Below, one piece after another: positions 1 to 7,305 of a stretch of DNA of 42,201 bases (within the stretch, counting starts at the first letter, position 1; every line of letters begins with the position of its first letter). Made by a program: the position numbers and the translations under genes. The DNA comes from Anaeromicrobium sediminis (GTDB taxonomy: Bacteria > Bacillota > Clostridia > Peptostreptococcales > Thermotaleaceae), in assembly GCF_002270055.1 (NCBI RefSeq), contig NZ_NIBG01000031.1:1-42201 (forward strand), in the 5' to 3' direction. The notes under the pieces were generated by a model. It searched no databases, was not told the DNA's origin, and saw only the letters and a program-made list of their open reading frames with translations.

Positions 1-2
1 TT

Positions 3-173
3 ATTAACAATACTAGTAACTCCATAAGTGGATTAAAAATGATATATTCAAAATTAGAAATGATCTACGGAAAAAACTTTCATATTGATATACAAAGTCT
101 GGAGAATGAAGGTACCCGTATAAAAATTTTCCTGCCTTCTCACCATAGAAACTTAGGAGGTGAACCATGTTAA
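3..173 (+). CDS. Sensor histidine kinase, C-terminal end only (LytS/YesM type)
   Basis: An open frame enters from the left edge and stops at 171-173. The residues visible (SGLKMIYSKLEMIYG, then NEGTRIKIFLP) match the end of the HATPase domain of LytS/YesM-type kinases, where a GLxNxxxRLxLxYG segment is followed by a GTxxxIxxP strand. It overlaps the start of the following AraC-type response regulator by 7 bases, the usual arrangement of a YesM/YesN pair, so the two are probably co-translated. The sensing domain is outside the window, so the signal cannot be inferred. Confidence 0.8.
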   Translation: MNNTSNSISGLKMIYSKLEMIYGKNFHIDIQSLENEGTRIKIFLPSHHRNLGGEPC

Positions 174-880
174 GAGCCTTAGTAGTAGATGATGAAAAAT
201 CTTCTGGAGAAATAATAAAGTATTTAGTCAATATGAATAATTTCCCCATAGAGATTATAGGTCATGCCTATAGTGGCGATGAGGCCATAGACCTTATTCA
301 CAAATTAAAGCCTCAAGTGGTTTTTATTGATATACAAATGCCAGTATACAATGGCCTTCAAGTGATGGAAAAAATCAATAGTTCTTATGATGGCGCTATA
401 AAATTCATAGTCATAACAGCCTATGCATATTTTGAGTATGCTCAGCAGGCCTTAAGATTGGGAGCCAAGGATATATTATTAAAACCCATTGATAATAATC
501 AATTTATTAAAACTATTAAAGAGAACATAGACTTTATATACACTAAAAATGAAACCTTCAATGAAATTATAAATTATATAAATAATAATTATGAAAAGAA
601 TTTAGAACTTAATAAATGTGCTCAACACTTTTATTTAAGCCCTAATCACCTATCTAGGATGTTCAAAAAATATTTAAATAAAAACTTCATAACCTATTTA
701 AATGAACTACGCATAAAAAAGGCACAGGAGTTACTAATTGAAAGCAACTTGACTATCCAAGAAATTTCCCATTTAGTTGGATATAATAATTTAAACTATT
801 TTTATAGAAACTTTAAACAATGTCATAATACTACTCCTAAAAAATTTAGGGAAAAACATTCAACTATTTTATACAAATAA
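167..880 (+). CDS. AraC-family two-component response regulator (YesN-like)
   Basis: The protein is a 237-residue cytoplasmic transcription factor. Residues 1-120 form a receiver domain: acidic pair D8/D9, phospho-acceptor D55 in VVFIDIQMP, the T of VITAY and the K of LLKPID. Residues about 135-235 form two AraC-type helix-turn-helix motifs (LNKCAQHFYLSPNHLSRMFKK, then IQEISHLVGYNNLNYFYRNFK). The linker is short, unlike the longer 500-residue YesN proteins. A ribosome site AGGAGG lies 7 bases before the ATG, inside the kinase gene, with which it overlaps. Targets are unknown; partner sensors of this type often control sugar or peptide uptake, but nothing here shows that. Confidence 0.9.
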   Translation: MLRALVVDDEKSSGEIIKYLVNMNNFPIEIIGHAYSGDEAIDLIHKLKPQVVFIDIQMPVYNGLQVMEKINSSYDGAIKFIVITAYAYFEYAQQALRLGAKDILLKPIDNNQFIKTIKENIDFIYTKNETFNEIINYINNNYEKNLELNKCAQHFYLSPNHLSRMFKKYLNKNFITYLNELRIKKAQELLIESNLTIQEISHLVGYNNLNYFYRNFKQCHNTTPKKFREKHSTILYK

Positions 881-998
881 TGATTACTAGTTAATTTTGT
901 TCAAAAACCCATCATTTTAGTTAATATTTATTCTCCATATTATATGAAATAATAAATTAGAGGAATAAATAATAAACTAGAGTAAAGGGGGATGTAAA

Positions 999-2225
999 AT
1001 GCTAGAAACATTAAAAAACAGTGATTCAAAATTGTATGATATTGTAATAGAAGAATATAATCGTCAACAAAATAGCCTTGAAATGATTGCATCAGAAAGT
1101 TTCGTTCCTAGAGAAATATTAGAACTCCAAGGAAGTATACTAACTAACAAAACTATGGAAGGATTTCCTGGCAGAAGGTATCATTCTGGCTATGAGGTAA
1201 TTGATAAAATGGAGACCTTGGCAATAGAAAGGGCTAAAGAATTATTCGGTGCCCAGCACGCAAATATACAACCCCATTCTGGCTCTCAAGCTAATCAATG
1301 TGTATATGCATCCATATTAAATCCCCAGAATAAAGTTATGGGACTTAGGCTAGACCAGGGTGGTCATTTGACTCACGGTTCTAAGGTGAATTTTTCAGGA
1401 AAGATATATAATTTCATGTCCTATGGATTAAATAAAGAAACTGAATTAATAGATTATGAAGAATTAGAAAAGTTGGCAAAAGAATTCATGCCTAAGCTCA
1501 TAGTCACTGGAGCTAGCTCCTACCCTCGTTTTATAGATTATGAAAGGATAGGATATATTGCAAAATCTGTTAATGCATATTTCCTAGTTGACATGGCACA
1601 CGTTGCAGGACTAGTAGCAGCAGGAATCCATCCTTCCCCTGTGCCTCATGCGGATTTTGTAACTTCTACTACTACAAAGACTTTAGCTGGCGCTAGGGGA
1701 GGTTTTGTCCTTTGTAAAGAAGAATTTGCCAAATCATTAGATAAGGCAGTTTTTCCTGGAGTACAAGGTTCTTGTCATCTTCATACTATGGCTGCCAAAG
1801 CCTTTACTTTTAAAAATGCCATGACTAATGAATTTAAAAAGACCATGAAACAAGTAGTAAAAAATTCAAAACACCTGGGGAAGCAATTATCTAACAAAGG
1901 CTTTAGACTAGTAACAGGTGGTACAGATAATCATCTATTGTTAGTGGACCTTCGTCCTAAGGGTTTAACTGGAGCAGACCTTGATAACGCCCTCTCTAGT
2001 GTGGGGATTACGGTAAATAAAAATATGATTCCTTATGACCCACAAAAACCTATGATAACAAGTGGTATAAGGATAGGTACTACAGCCATGACCATAAAGG
2101 GAATGAAAGAGGCACAAATGGATCAAATAGCAGATTTAATAAACAAGGTAGCAGATAATATAAATAATAAAGAAATGCTAGAACAGGTAAAAATACAAGT
2201 TCAAAGCCTTGCTATGGACAATTAA
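999..2225 (+). CDS. Serine hydroxymethyltransferase-like PLP enzyme, divergent
   Basis: The 408-residue protein aligns end to end with GlyA, which interconverts serine and glycine using tetrahydrofolate. Seen: IASESF near the N-terminus, QPHSGSQAN, GGHLTHG, VDMAH at 198-201, the PLP lysine K227 in TTTKTLAGARGG, and the carboxylate-binding Arg in SGIRIGT. Differences from typical GlyA: the His normally just before the PLP Lys is Thr226; GYPGKRYYGG is GFPGRRYHSG; ASAYSR is ASSYPR. The fold and cofactor are secure, but these changes are in the active site, so a paralogue acting on another amino acid (2-methylserine or a transaldolase type) is possible. It has its own ribosome site (AAAGGGGGA) and stands alone. 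Confidence 0.8.
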   Translation: MLETLKNSDSKLYDIVIEEYNRQQNSLEMIASESFVPREILELQGSILTNKTMEGFPGRRYHSGYEVIDKMETLAIERAKELFGAQHANIQPHSGSQANQCVYASILNPQNKVMGLRLDQGGHLTHGSKVNFSGKIYNFMSYGLNKETELIDYEELEKLAKEFMPKLIVTGASSYPRFIDYERIGYIAKSVNAYFLVDMAHVAGLVAAGIHPSPVPHADFVTSTTTKTLAGARGGFVLCKEEFAKSLDKAVFPGVQGSCHLHTMAAKAFTFKNAMTNEFKKTMKQVVKNSKHLGKQLSNKGFRLVTGGTDNHLLLVDLRPKGLTGADLDNALSSVGITVNKNMIPYDPQKPMITSGIRIGTTAMTIKGMKEAQMDQIADLINKVADNINNKEMLEQVKIQVQSLAMDN

Positions 2226-2253
2226 TTTTATATTAATATTCCCTAATCAATAA

Positions 2254-2299
2254 CAAAAAAGAAAGGTATGATACTGCCTAGAACGTATCATACCTTTCC
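2254..2299 (-). terminator. Terminator of the que operon, possibly bidirectional
   Basis: A 14-base-pair inverted repeat (GAAAGGTATGATAC with its complement, about 10-base loop) at 2261-2298 is followed on the minus strand by TTTTTTG. It therefore ends the minus-strand que operon; the plus strand has the same stem without a clear T-run and may also stop the gene at 999-2225. Confidence 0.85.
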
Positions 2300-2432
2300 T
2301 ATTATAAAGGAGTAGTGCATGCCACTAGGACCCTTGACCCTAATAGCATCACACCATATTATATTTATAGCCTAAATTTTTTAAATATATACCTTTAAAT
2401 TTATATTATTTATTGTATCATTGTAACTATCC

Positions 2433-3086
2433 CTATTTCATTTCTTTAAATTTTAAATAGCCTTTCTTCCTTAAATCGCAGGCTGGACAATCTCCACATC
2501 CATTTCCTACAATTCCGTTATAGCAAGTTAATGTTTCATTCTTAACTATATGAAGCACTCCTAAATCGTCTGCCATCTTCCATGTTGCTGCCTTGTCTAT
2601 CCACATAAGTGGTGTATGGATTTCAAACTCATAGTCCATAGATAAATTTAGTGTTACATTTAAAGACTTGATAAATACATCTCTACAATCTGGATATCCA
2701 CTATAATCACTTTGAGATACTCCTGTTACTATGTGATTGATTCCCCTTTGCTTTGCAAATACAGCGGCAAAGGTAAAGAATAATAAGTTTCTTCCATCCA
2801 CAAAGGAATTTGGTAATCCTTCCTTAGGAGCTGTCTTGTCCACTTCTATGTCTACCCTAGTTAATGAGTTAGGTGCTAATTGATTTAGTAATCCTAAATC
2901 TAATATATGATGCTCTATACCATGTTTTTTACATATATCCTTTGCGCACTCTAATTCAAATTTATGTTTTTGATTATAATCAAAGGAAATGGCTATAACA
3001 TCTCCAAACTTTTCTTTAGCCCAAAACAAACATGTAGTACTATCTTGCCCTCCACTAAATACTACAACAGCTTTTTCATTATTCAT
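2433..3086 (-). CDS. queC: 7-cyano-7-deazaguanine (preQ0) synthase
   Basis: QueC uses ATP and ammonia to turn 7-carboxy-7-deazaguanine into the nitrile preQ0, the last step of the pathway encoded here. The 217-residue protein has the PP-loop FSGGQDST near residue 10 and the zinc-binding cysteines of the C-terminus (CYNG...[10 protein letters not shown]). Length is normal for the family. It is the last gene of the riboswitch-led operon, 40 bases after folE with a small hairpin between them, and is followed by a strong terminator. Confidence 0.96.
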   Translation of the reverse strand: MNNEKAVVVFSGGQDSTTCLFWAKEKFGDVIAISFDYNQKHKFELECAKDICKKHGIEHHILDLGLLNQLAPNSLTRVDIEVDKTAPKEGLPNSFVDGRNLLFFTFAAVFAKQRGINHIVTGVSQSDYSGYPDCRDVFIKSLNVTLNLSMDYEFEIHTPLMWIDKAATWKMADDLGVLHIVKNETLTCYNGIVGNGCGDCPACDLRKKGYLKFKEMK

Positions 3087-3108
3087 GTACCTTCAACTCC
3101 TTCTATGT

Positions 3109-3127
3109 AGGGGAAGTAAATTCCCCT
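3109..3127 (-). other. Intercistronic hairpin between folE and queC
   Basis: Seven-base-pair inverted repeat AGGGGAA/TTCCCCT with a 5-base loop, directly after the folE stop and ahead of the queC ribosome site. There is no T-run, so it is more likely an mRNA-processing or stabilising element than a terminator. Confidence 0.5.
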
Positions 3128-3705
3128 TATATCATTCTAAATAATCTATTGTTCAACATTACATCCGTATTAAATCTACCTTTTAGGGTGGTCGTCATAG
3201 TCTTTGTACCAGTTTTTTTAATTCCTCTAACTGTCATACAACCATGTTCACCTTCAATAATAACTGCCACGTCTTCACTTTCAGTTATCTTCATTATTAT
3301 ATCAGCTATATCTTCTCCAATTCTCTCTTGAAGTTGTAGCCTTCTTCCTACCATATCTGCAATTCTTGCTATTTTGCTAAGACCTATTATCTTAACCTTT
3401 GGAATGTAAGCTACAGATACTTTCATGTTATACATTAAAGCTAAATGATGCTCACAATGACTAAATATTTCTATATCCTTCATTAATACCATGTCATTTT
3501 CACTATTGTTACTCTTTATATTTTCTTCAAATGTCTTTCCATACATTTCAGCTAAGTCATCATTTGAGTATTTCATTCCTTCAAATACTTCTTCGTACAT
3601 TTTAGCCACTCGCAAAGGAGTTTCTCTTAACCCTTCACTTTCCGTATCAGCACCTAGTGCCTCTAGTATTCCTCTTACATGTTCTTCTATTTTTTTTATG
3701 TTCAT
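3127..3705 (-). CDS. folE: GTP cyclohydrolase I
   Basis: FolE converts GTP to 7,8-dihydroneopterin triphosphate, the first step of both folate and 7-deazaguanine synthesis. The 192-residue protein carries the zinc and catalytic motifs FSHCEHHL and [11 protein letters not shown] and the arginine-rich GRRLQLQER segment. Its place between queE and queC, starting one base after the queE stop, marks this copy as dedicated to preQ0 synthesis, whatever other folate genes the organism has. Confidence 0.96.
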   Translation of the reverse strand: MNIKKIEEHVRGILEALGADTESEGLRETPLRVAKMYEEVFEGMKYSNDDLAEMYGKTFEENIKSNNSENDMVLMKDIEIFSHCEHHLALMYNMKVSVAYIPKVKIIGLSKIARIADMVGRRLQLQERIGEDIADIIMKITESEDVAVIIEGEHGCMTVRGIKKTGTKTMTTTLKGRFNTDVMLNNRLFRMI

Positions 3706-3706
3706 T

Positions 3707-4369
3707 TTAAACTCCCCTTTCCTCTGGGTCCCAAATGAATTTATGCATTTGTAGTTGAAGTTTCACATCATTCAATCTATTTTCTTTCATATACTCTACA
3801 ATCTGTGCAGGAGTAATTTCTTCAAAGGAAGGACTTAAGTATACATGACACTTATTAGTTAAATCATATTTTTTTATAATTTCTTTTGCCCTATCTAAAT
3901 CTGACTTTGTCCCTGCCACAAATTTAACCACATCACTATTTTTTAAATAATTATAGTTATTAGTATACATTAGATCTTCCATGTTGCTTGATGGTAATTT
4001 ATAGTCCAGAGTAAAGGAAGGTGGATTATCTAATTTTGAAAAAGTACCTATATCCACACTTCCATTTGTTTCAATTTCTATATTAACACTTTTATCTTGT
4101 GAAATAAACTCCAGGAGTTCATACATATTATCTTGAAGTAATGGTTCACCACCTGTTAGAGTCACATTTTTAACCTTACTCTCTTTAATAAGGTTATGTA
4201 TTTCTTCTTTATTCATAAAAGTAAATTTAGTATGCTCCCTATTAGCCCACATAGTATCGCAATAACTACATGTAAGGTTACACCCCTTAAATCTAATAAA
4301 TAAAGCCAATTCTCCCGCTCTTTTTCCTTCTCCGTTTATGCTTATAAAATGTTCTACTACCTTATACAT
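3707..4369 (-). CDS. queE: 7-carboxy-7-deazaguanine synthase, radical SAM
   Basis: QueE is the radical SAM enzyme that contracts 6-carboxytetrahydropterin to 7-carboxy-7-deazaguanine. The 220-residue protein has the CX3CX2C cluster motif CNLTCSYC near residue 30, the substrate segment NGEG, and TGGEP. The ATG overlaps the queD stop codon (TAATG), indicating translational coupling. The C-terminus ends in the W-D-P segment commonly seen in QueE (FIWDPEERG). Confidence 0.95.
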   Translation of the reverse strand: MYKVVEHFISINGEGKRAGELALFIRFKGCNLTCSYCDTMWANREHTKFTFMNKEEIHNLIKESKVKNVTLTGGEPLLQDNMYELLEFISQDKSVNIEIETNGSVDIGTFSKLDNPPSFTLDYKLPSSNMEDLMYTNNYNYLKNSDVVKFVAGTKSDLDRAKEIIKKYDLTNKCHVYLSPSFEEITPAQIVEYMKENRLNDVKLQLQMHKFIWDPEERGV

Positions 4370-4794
4370 TATCTTTCTCCTTCATATATGGCACAATTAG
4401 TCGGTGTTTCATAGACTTCTGCCCTTTTTACCTTATATCCCTTTTGTGTAATATAATCATAAAAATACTTAGAAAAGTTTTCAGCAGTAGGTCTAAAATT
4501 AACTTCCATTATTTTAAATCCTTCTTCTTTTAAAAGTTCTACCAGGTGTTTTTTCATAGTTCCCATTTCTATTATTAATTTGTGGTCATGGAAGTCTACT
4601 ATTTCCTTTAAATCATTTTTTAAATCTCCAAAATCTACAACCATTCCATCTAATTGGCCACCAGATTTTAATTTCTCTTCCATAACCTCTACCACTACTC
4701 TCCATCTATGTCCATGAATATTACTACACTTTCCTTCGTATCCAGCTAAAAAGTGGGCACTATCGAAACTATGCTCTGATCTTAATATATACAT
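4369..4794 (-). CDS. queD: 6-carboxy-5,6,7,8-tetrahydropterin synthase
   Basis: QueD converts dihydroneopterin triphosphate to 6-carboxytetrahydropterin. The 141-residue protein has the zinc histidines in FDSAHFL and NIHGH, the catalytic Cys in GKCSNIHGH, DFHDHKL, and the RPTAENF segment near residue 100. It is coupled to queE by a one-base stop/start overlap and begins directly after the stop of the activase gene, so all six genes look like one transcription unit. Confidence 0.95.
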   Translation of the reverse strand: MYILRSEHSFDSAHFLAGYEGKCSNIHGHRWRVVVEVMEEKLKSGGQLDGMVVDFGDLKNDLKEIVDFHDHKLIIEMGTMKKHLVELLKEEGFKIMEVNFRPTAENFSKYFYDYITQKGYKVKRAEVYETPTNCAIYEGER

Positions 4795-5562
4795 CTATTT
4801 ACCTCCATTTACCTTTTCACCATAATAACAAGATCCAATTGCCCCATTAAATTGAGGATTAGAAACTTTAATTATTTCATCATAATCATTTACTAAATAT
4901 TTTTCTATCGCTTCATTTTTAGATACTCCACCTACTAATACTAATTTTTTTCCTCTAAACTTAGTAAGCATAGGTCTTAATCTCTTATACATTGAATAAT
5001 TTACGCCTGCACACAATCTCTTAATATCTACACCCTTTGCAATTTGTCCTATTAATTCCGATTCTGAAAATACTGCACAGGTGGCATTTAATTCTACTGG
5101 GTCCTTGTAGTATTTACTCATTTCATCTAGGTCAATTTCTAATACATTAGCCATATTTTCCAAATATCTACCACAGGAAGCAGCACATTTTTCATTTAAT
5201 TCTAAATCTGTTATAATACCCTTTTCTACCTTTACTATTTTCACATCTTGGCCACCCACATCTAATAATATGAAGTCCTTTAAATCAGTTTGGTATATAG
5301 CTCCATATACGTGAGCTTTTATTTCATTTATGGCTTTAAATTTACTTAGATCCGTATTATTTCTTCCATATCCCGTAGACACATAAATATCCACATCTTT
5401 AATTTTAAGTTTATCTAAATTAACTATTATCTTTTCATCATAAGTACAATAGTCCCTGTAAAAGGACATGGTACTTATTTTAAAAGTCTTTATAACTTCC
5501 TTATTTTCCATTAAGGCTATCTTTACTTCTCGGCTTCCTAAATCTATACCTAATATTTTCAT
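4795..5562 (-). CDS. ATP-dependent activase of the BadF/HgdC family
   Basis: The 255-residue protein belongs to the ASKHA-fold activators (HgdC, BcrA/D, the reductase of double-cubane proteins), homodimers with one [4Fe-4S] cluster that use ATP to drive an electron into a partner at very low potential. Seen: phosphate-binding GIDLGS near residue 5 and DVGGQD near 101, the cluster cysteines C126 (NEKCAASCGRYLE) and C162 (ATCAVFSESE), and the second phosphate loop LVGGVSKN. The length matches HgdC (about 260). It sits between its likely partner (upstream, 3 bases away) and queD. Association with a preQ1-riboswitch operon is unexpected: known family members work on CoA thioesters or small molecules. 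Confidence 0.9.
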   Translation of the reverse strand: MKILGIDLGSREVKIALMENKEVIKTFKISTMSFYRDYCTYDEKIIVNLDKLKIKDVDIYVSTGYGRNNTDLSKFKAINEIKAHVYGAIYQTDLKDFILLDVGGQDVKIVKVEKGIITDLELNEKCAASCGRYLENMANVLEIDLDEMSKYYKDPVELNATCAVFSESELIGQIAKGVDIKRLCAGVNYSMYKRLRPMLTKFRGKKLVLVGGVSKNEAIEKYLVNDYDEIIKVSNPQFNGAIGSCYYGEKVNGGK

Positions 5563-5565
5563 ATC

Positions 5566-6558
5566 CTACTCCTTTAAATCCTTCAGCATGTCTAAAAATG
5601 CTTCTAGTCTAAGCTTTGTTCTTTCATCTAATTTATTGCTAGTATCTCCTTCTATATTTAGAATAGGAATATCTAACTTCTCTTTTAATACAATATCTTC
5701 TATGGCCCTATAACAAAAGGCTTGAGTATAATGGATTATTCCATCTAACTTTCTTATGTCTATTTGCCTTTTTAACTCTTTTATTCTAAAGTTCACATCA
5801 TATACATAAGTGTAGTCATAATATTGTTCATAAATGTCTTTAGCCTCATGAGCTCTTGGGAAAGCAAATTCCCTTTGAACCTCATTGTATACAATAAGTC
5901 CATCTTGTTCCTCTACAAAATCATATAAGTCTGCTGTCATAGGAGGAACTCCTATGTATCCTATTCTTAAAACCTTATTAAACTTTTTTCTTTTCTTATA
6001 TTCATCTATTCTATTCTTTAGTTCTTCTCTAAAGATATTAATATCTCCCCATAAATCACTAAATGATACTTCATACAAGTGGTTTTCAAAACCGCTAACT
6101 TTTAAATCTTCATATGTTAATCTGTCTATTTCAATACCTAATTTTCTAACTTCATTTATCTCTTGTCTTACCTTTTCTACTTCATCTATAGTTACATTGA
6201 ATCTGTCCATAAGATCATCTATTTGTATCTTTAAATCTTTCATTTTATGACTATGTGGAAATCCAAAGGGATGTACTTTTATTCCCTTTAATCCTAATAC
6301 TTCTATAAGGCCCTTTGTATTAGAACAATCTCCTTCTGTAACTCCTACAATTTCTTTTATTCCCTTATCTATACAAACTCCATATATACCCTTTATCCAG
6401 GCACAAAGACTTTTGGGAAATCCATCTCTTTCAGCTATATCTATATATTTTTTATGATCCTCATCAGTTATAAATATATTATTTAAATCTATTGGTTTAT
6501 ATCCAGCAGCTAAAAGTACCTCAACAGGCACCGTTGTAGTTAATCCTATTTTTTTCAA
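5566..6558 (-). CDS. 2-hydroxyacyl-CoA dehydratase / double-cubane reductase-like subunit (HgdB family)
   Basis: This 330-residue protein is the electron-accepting partner of the adjacent activase. It shows the cysteines expected to hold an iron-sulphur cluster, C52 (SLCAW), C78 (EGDCSN) and C282 (TQAFCYR), an extra C62, and the ending PILNIEGD then RTKLRLEAFLDML typical of the family. True CoA dehydratases need two different subunits of this fold; only one is present, which fits the single-subunit double-cubane group better. The start is TTG with GGAGG seven bases before. It is the first gene of the operon with queD, queE, folE and queC under a preQ1 riboswitch, so I infer a reductive job in 7-deazaguanine or queuosine metabolism. 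Confidence 0.85.
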   Translation of the reverse strand: MKKIGLTTTVPVEVLLAAGYKPIDLNNIFITDEDHKKYIDIAERDGFPKSLCAWIKGIYGVCIDKGIKEIVGVTEGDCSNTKGLIEVLGLKGIKVHPFGFPHSHKMKDLKIQIDDLMDRFNVTIDEVEKVRQEINEVRKLGIEIDRLTYEDLKVSGFENHLYEVSFSDLWGDINIFREELKNRIDEYKKRKKFNKVLRIGYIGVPPMTADLYDFVEEQDGLIVYNEVQREFAFPRAHEAKDIYEQYYDYTYVYDVNFRIKELKRQIDIRKLDGIIHYTQAFCYRAIEDIVLKEKLDIPILNIEGDTSNKLDERTKLRLEAFLDMLKDLKE

Positions 6559-6644
6559 TGAATATCCTCCATTTCCTCTTACTCATATAACAAAGTAGCA
6601 CTACAAAAGGACAGTATTAGCCCTCTTTTAGTTGAAAAAACAAC

Positions 6645-6773
6645 AAAAAGGCATACTTCGTATGCTTCGCTATGAAACCCTATGGTTTCCTTCGACGATT
6701 GCTACTGCAATCTGAGCACCTTCCTTTAGAGCGGGCAGGGGAACTCTTCCCCTACAACCCCTTCCTTTTTTTA
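6645..6773. repeat. Intergenic repeat element, copy A (about 129 bases)
   Basis: A GC-richer block bounded by an A-run (CAACAAAAAGG) and a T-run (CCTTCCTTTTTTTATTG), so the ends are weakly inverted. It shares GCAATCTGAGCACC, ACCCTATGGTT and overall length with the copy at 14667-14796. The hairpin GAAACC-CTAT-type loop-GGTTTC is changed in concert in the other copy (GGAACC/GGTTCC). A second perfect hairpin is GGGGAA/TTCCCC. On the minus strand the last part (GCATAC-GAA-GTATGC then CTTTTTG) looks like a terminator. It lies inside the leader of the que operon, between the riboswitch terminator and the first gene. It could be a MITE-like element or a structured RNA. Confidence 0.7.
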
Positions 6774-6810
6774 TTGATTTATATGTTTTGTGTCAATTAA
6801 CTTTTCTAGA

Positions 6811-6837
6811 CAATAAAAAAAGGGCATAATCTGCCCT
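6811..6837 (-). terminator. Riboswitch-associated intrinsic terminator
   Basis: Minus-strand stem AGGGCA-GATTA-TGCCCT followed by TTTTTTTATTG, 31 bases after the preQ1 aptamer. Upstream, the aptamer tail (CTATAAACAAAACTA) can pair with a segment just before the terminator (TAG, T-run, GTTTATAG), giving an alternative long hairpin. That alternative only removes the lowest pairs of the terminator, so the exact switching geometry is not clear by eye. Confidence 0.85.
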
Positions 6838-6867
6838 ATAAACAAAAAACTACCTTGAGATAGTTAA

Positions 6868-6910
6868 GTCCTAGTTTTGTTTATAGACAGGATGGTTACG
6901 AACTGTCTTT
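6868..6910 (-). promoter_or_regulatory. preQ1 riboswitch, class I
   Basis: Minus-strand P1 stem GACAG/CTGTC encloses the loop TTCGTAACCATC and is followed by the A-rich tail ATAAACAAAACTAGGA, whose AGGA can pair with TCCT of the loop to form the H-type pseudoknot of preQ1-I aptamers. It lies 14 or so bases after the start of a transcript from the promoter at 6931-6959 and ahead of a terminator, so high preQ1 is expected to shut off the six-gene operon. This places the two iron-sulphur genes under queuosine-precursor control. Confidence 0.87.
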
Positions 6911-6930
6911 CCTATTCATTTTGAAACTTT

Positions 6931-6959
6931 ATTATAACATCATATTAGACTAAATTCAA
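6931..6959 (-). promoter_or_regulatory. Sigma-A-type promoter of the que operon
   Basis: TTGAAT (6954-6959), 17-base spacer, TATAAT (6931-6936) on the minus strand. The start of transcription would be near 6924, giving a leader of about 365 bases that contains the riboswitch, the terminator and repeat copy A. Confidence 0.75.
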
Positions 6960-7084
6960 CAATATATGATGATTTAATATTAAATCATTTATTTGTATAT
7001 AGAATTTGAAGTTTTTTGAAATTTTTAGAAATACTCTGTTATTTGAATCCTTTCCATTAATTATCCATCTTTTATTTATGTTTT

Positions 7085-7217
7085 TTGCAAGTTTATGCAA
7101 CATTTCTTTCGTAGGTTTTTATAGAACTTGGGTCCCATTTCGCGCCCATTCACCAGCAACATCAACAGATAGACTTGCGTTTTTAATCCTCGTACATTTG
7201 TTGATCGGTGTATAAAA
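7085..7217. other. GC-rich intergenic stretch of unknown nature
   Basis: Within a gap of very AT-rich DNA, about 7110-7175 rises to near 50% GC. On the minus strand one frame reads without a stop for about 30 residues (ending GEWARNGTQVL) and then stops; on the plus strand a 69-codon frame exists with no ribosome site. Neither looks like a normal gene. It may be a remnant of an inserted element. I see no known riboswitch fold in it. Confidence 0.35.
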
Positions 7218-7228
7218 TAATATAAATA

Positions 7229-7257
7229 TTGATACATATGCAGTTTTTTGCTATAAT
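7229..7257 (+). promoter_or_regulatory. Sigma-A-type promoter of the symporter gene
   Basis: TTGATA (7229-7234), 17-base spacer, TATAAT (7252-7257). Transcription would begin near 7264, leaving a 42-base leader, too short for a riboswitch. Confidence 0.8.
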
Positions 7258-7305
7258 ATCCTCATTGTTTAAAAATAATTTTACTACAAGAAAGGAGATT
7301 GAACA

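Noticed and set aside
5566-6558. Calling the HgdB-type gene a true 2-hydroxyacyl-CoA dehydratase
   Set aside because: Known dehydratases need two unlike subunits plus CoA-transferase genes; only one subunit is here, and all neighbours belong to 7-deazaguanine synthesis.
7006-7215. A 69-codon plus-strand frame before the symporter gene
   Set aside because: No ribosome site, odd composition, and it ends in the promoter region of the symporter gene.
7085-7217. A glycine riboswitch before the Na+/alanine-type symporter, common in Firmicutes
   Set aside because: None of the conserved glycine aptamer segments is present and the symporter leader is only about 42 bases long.
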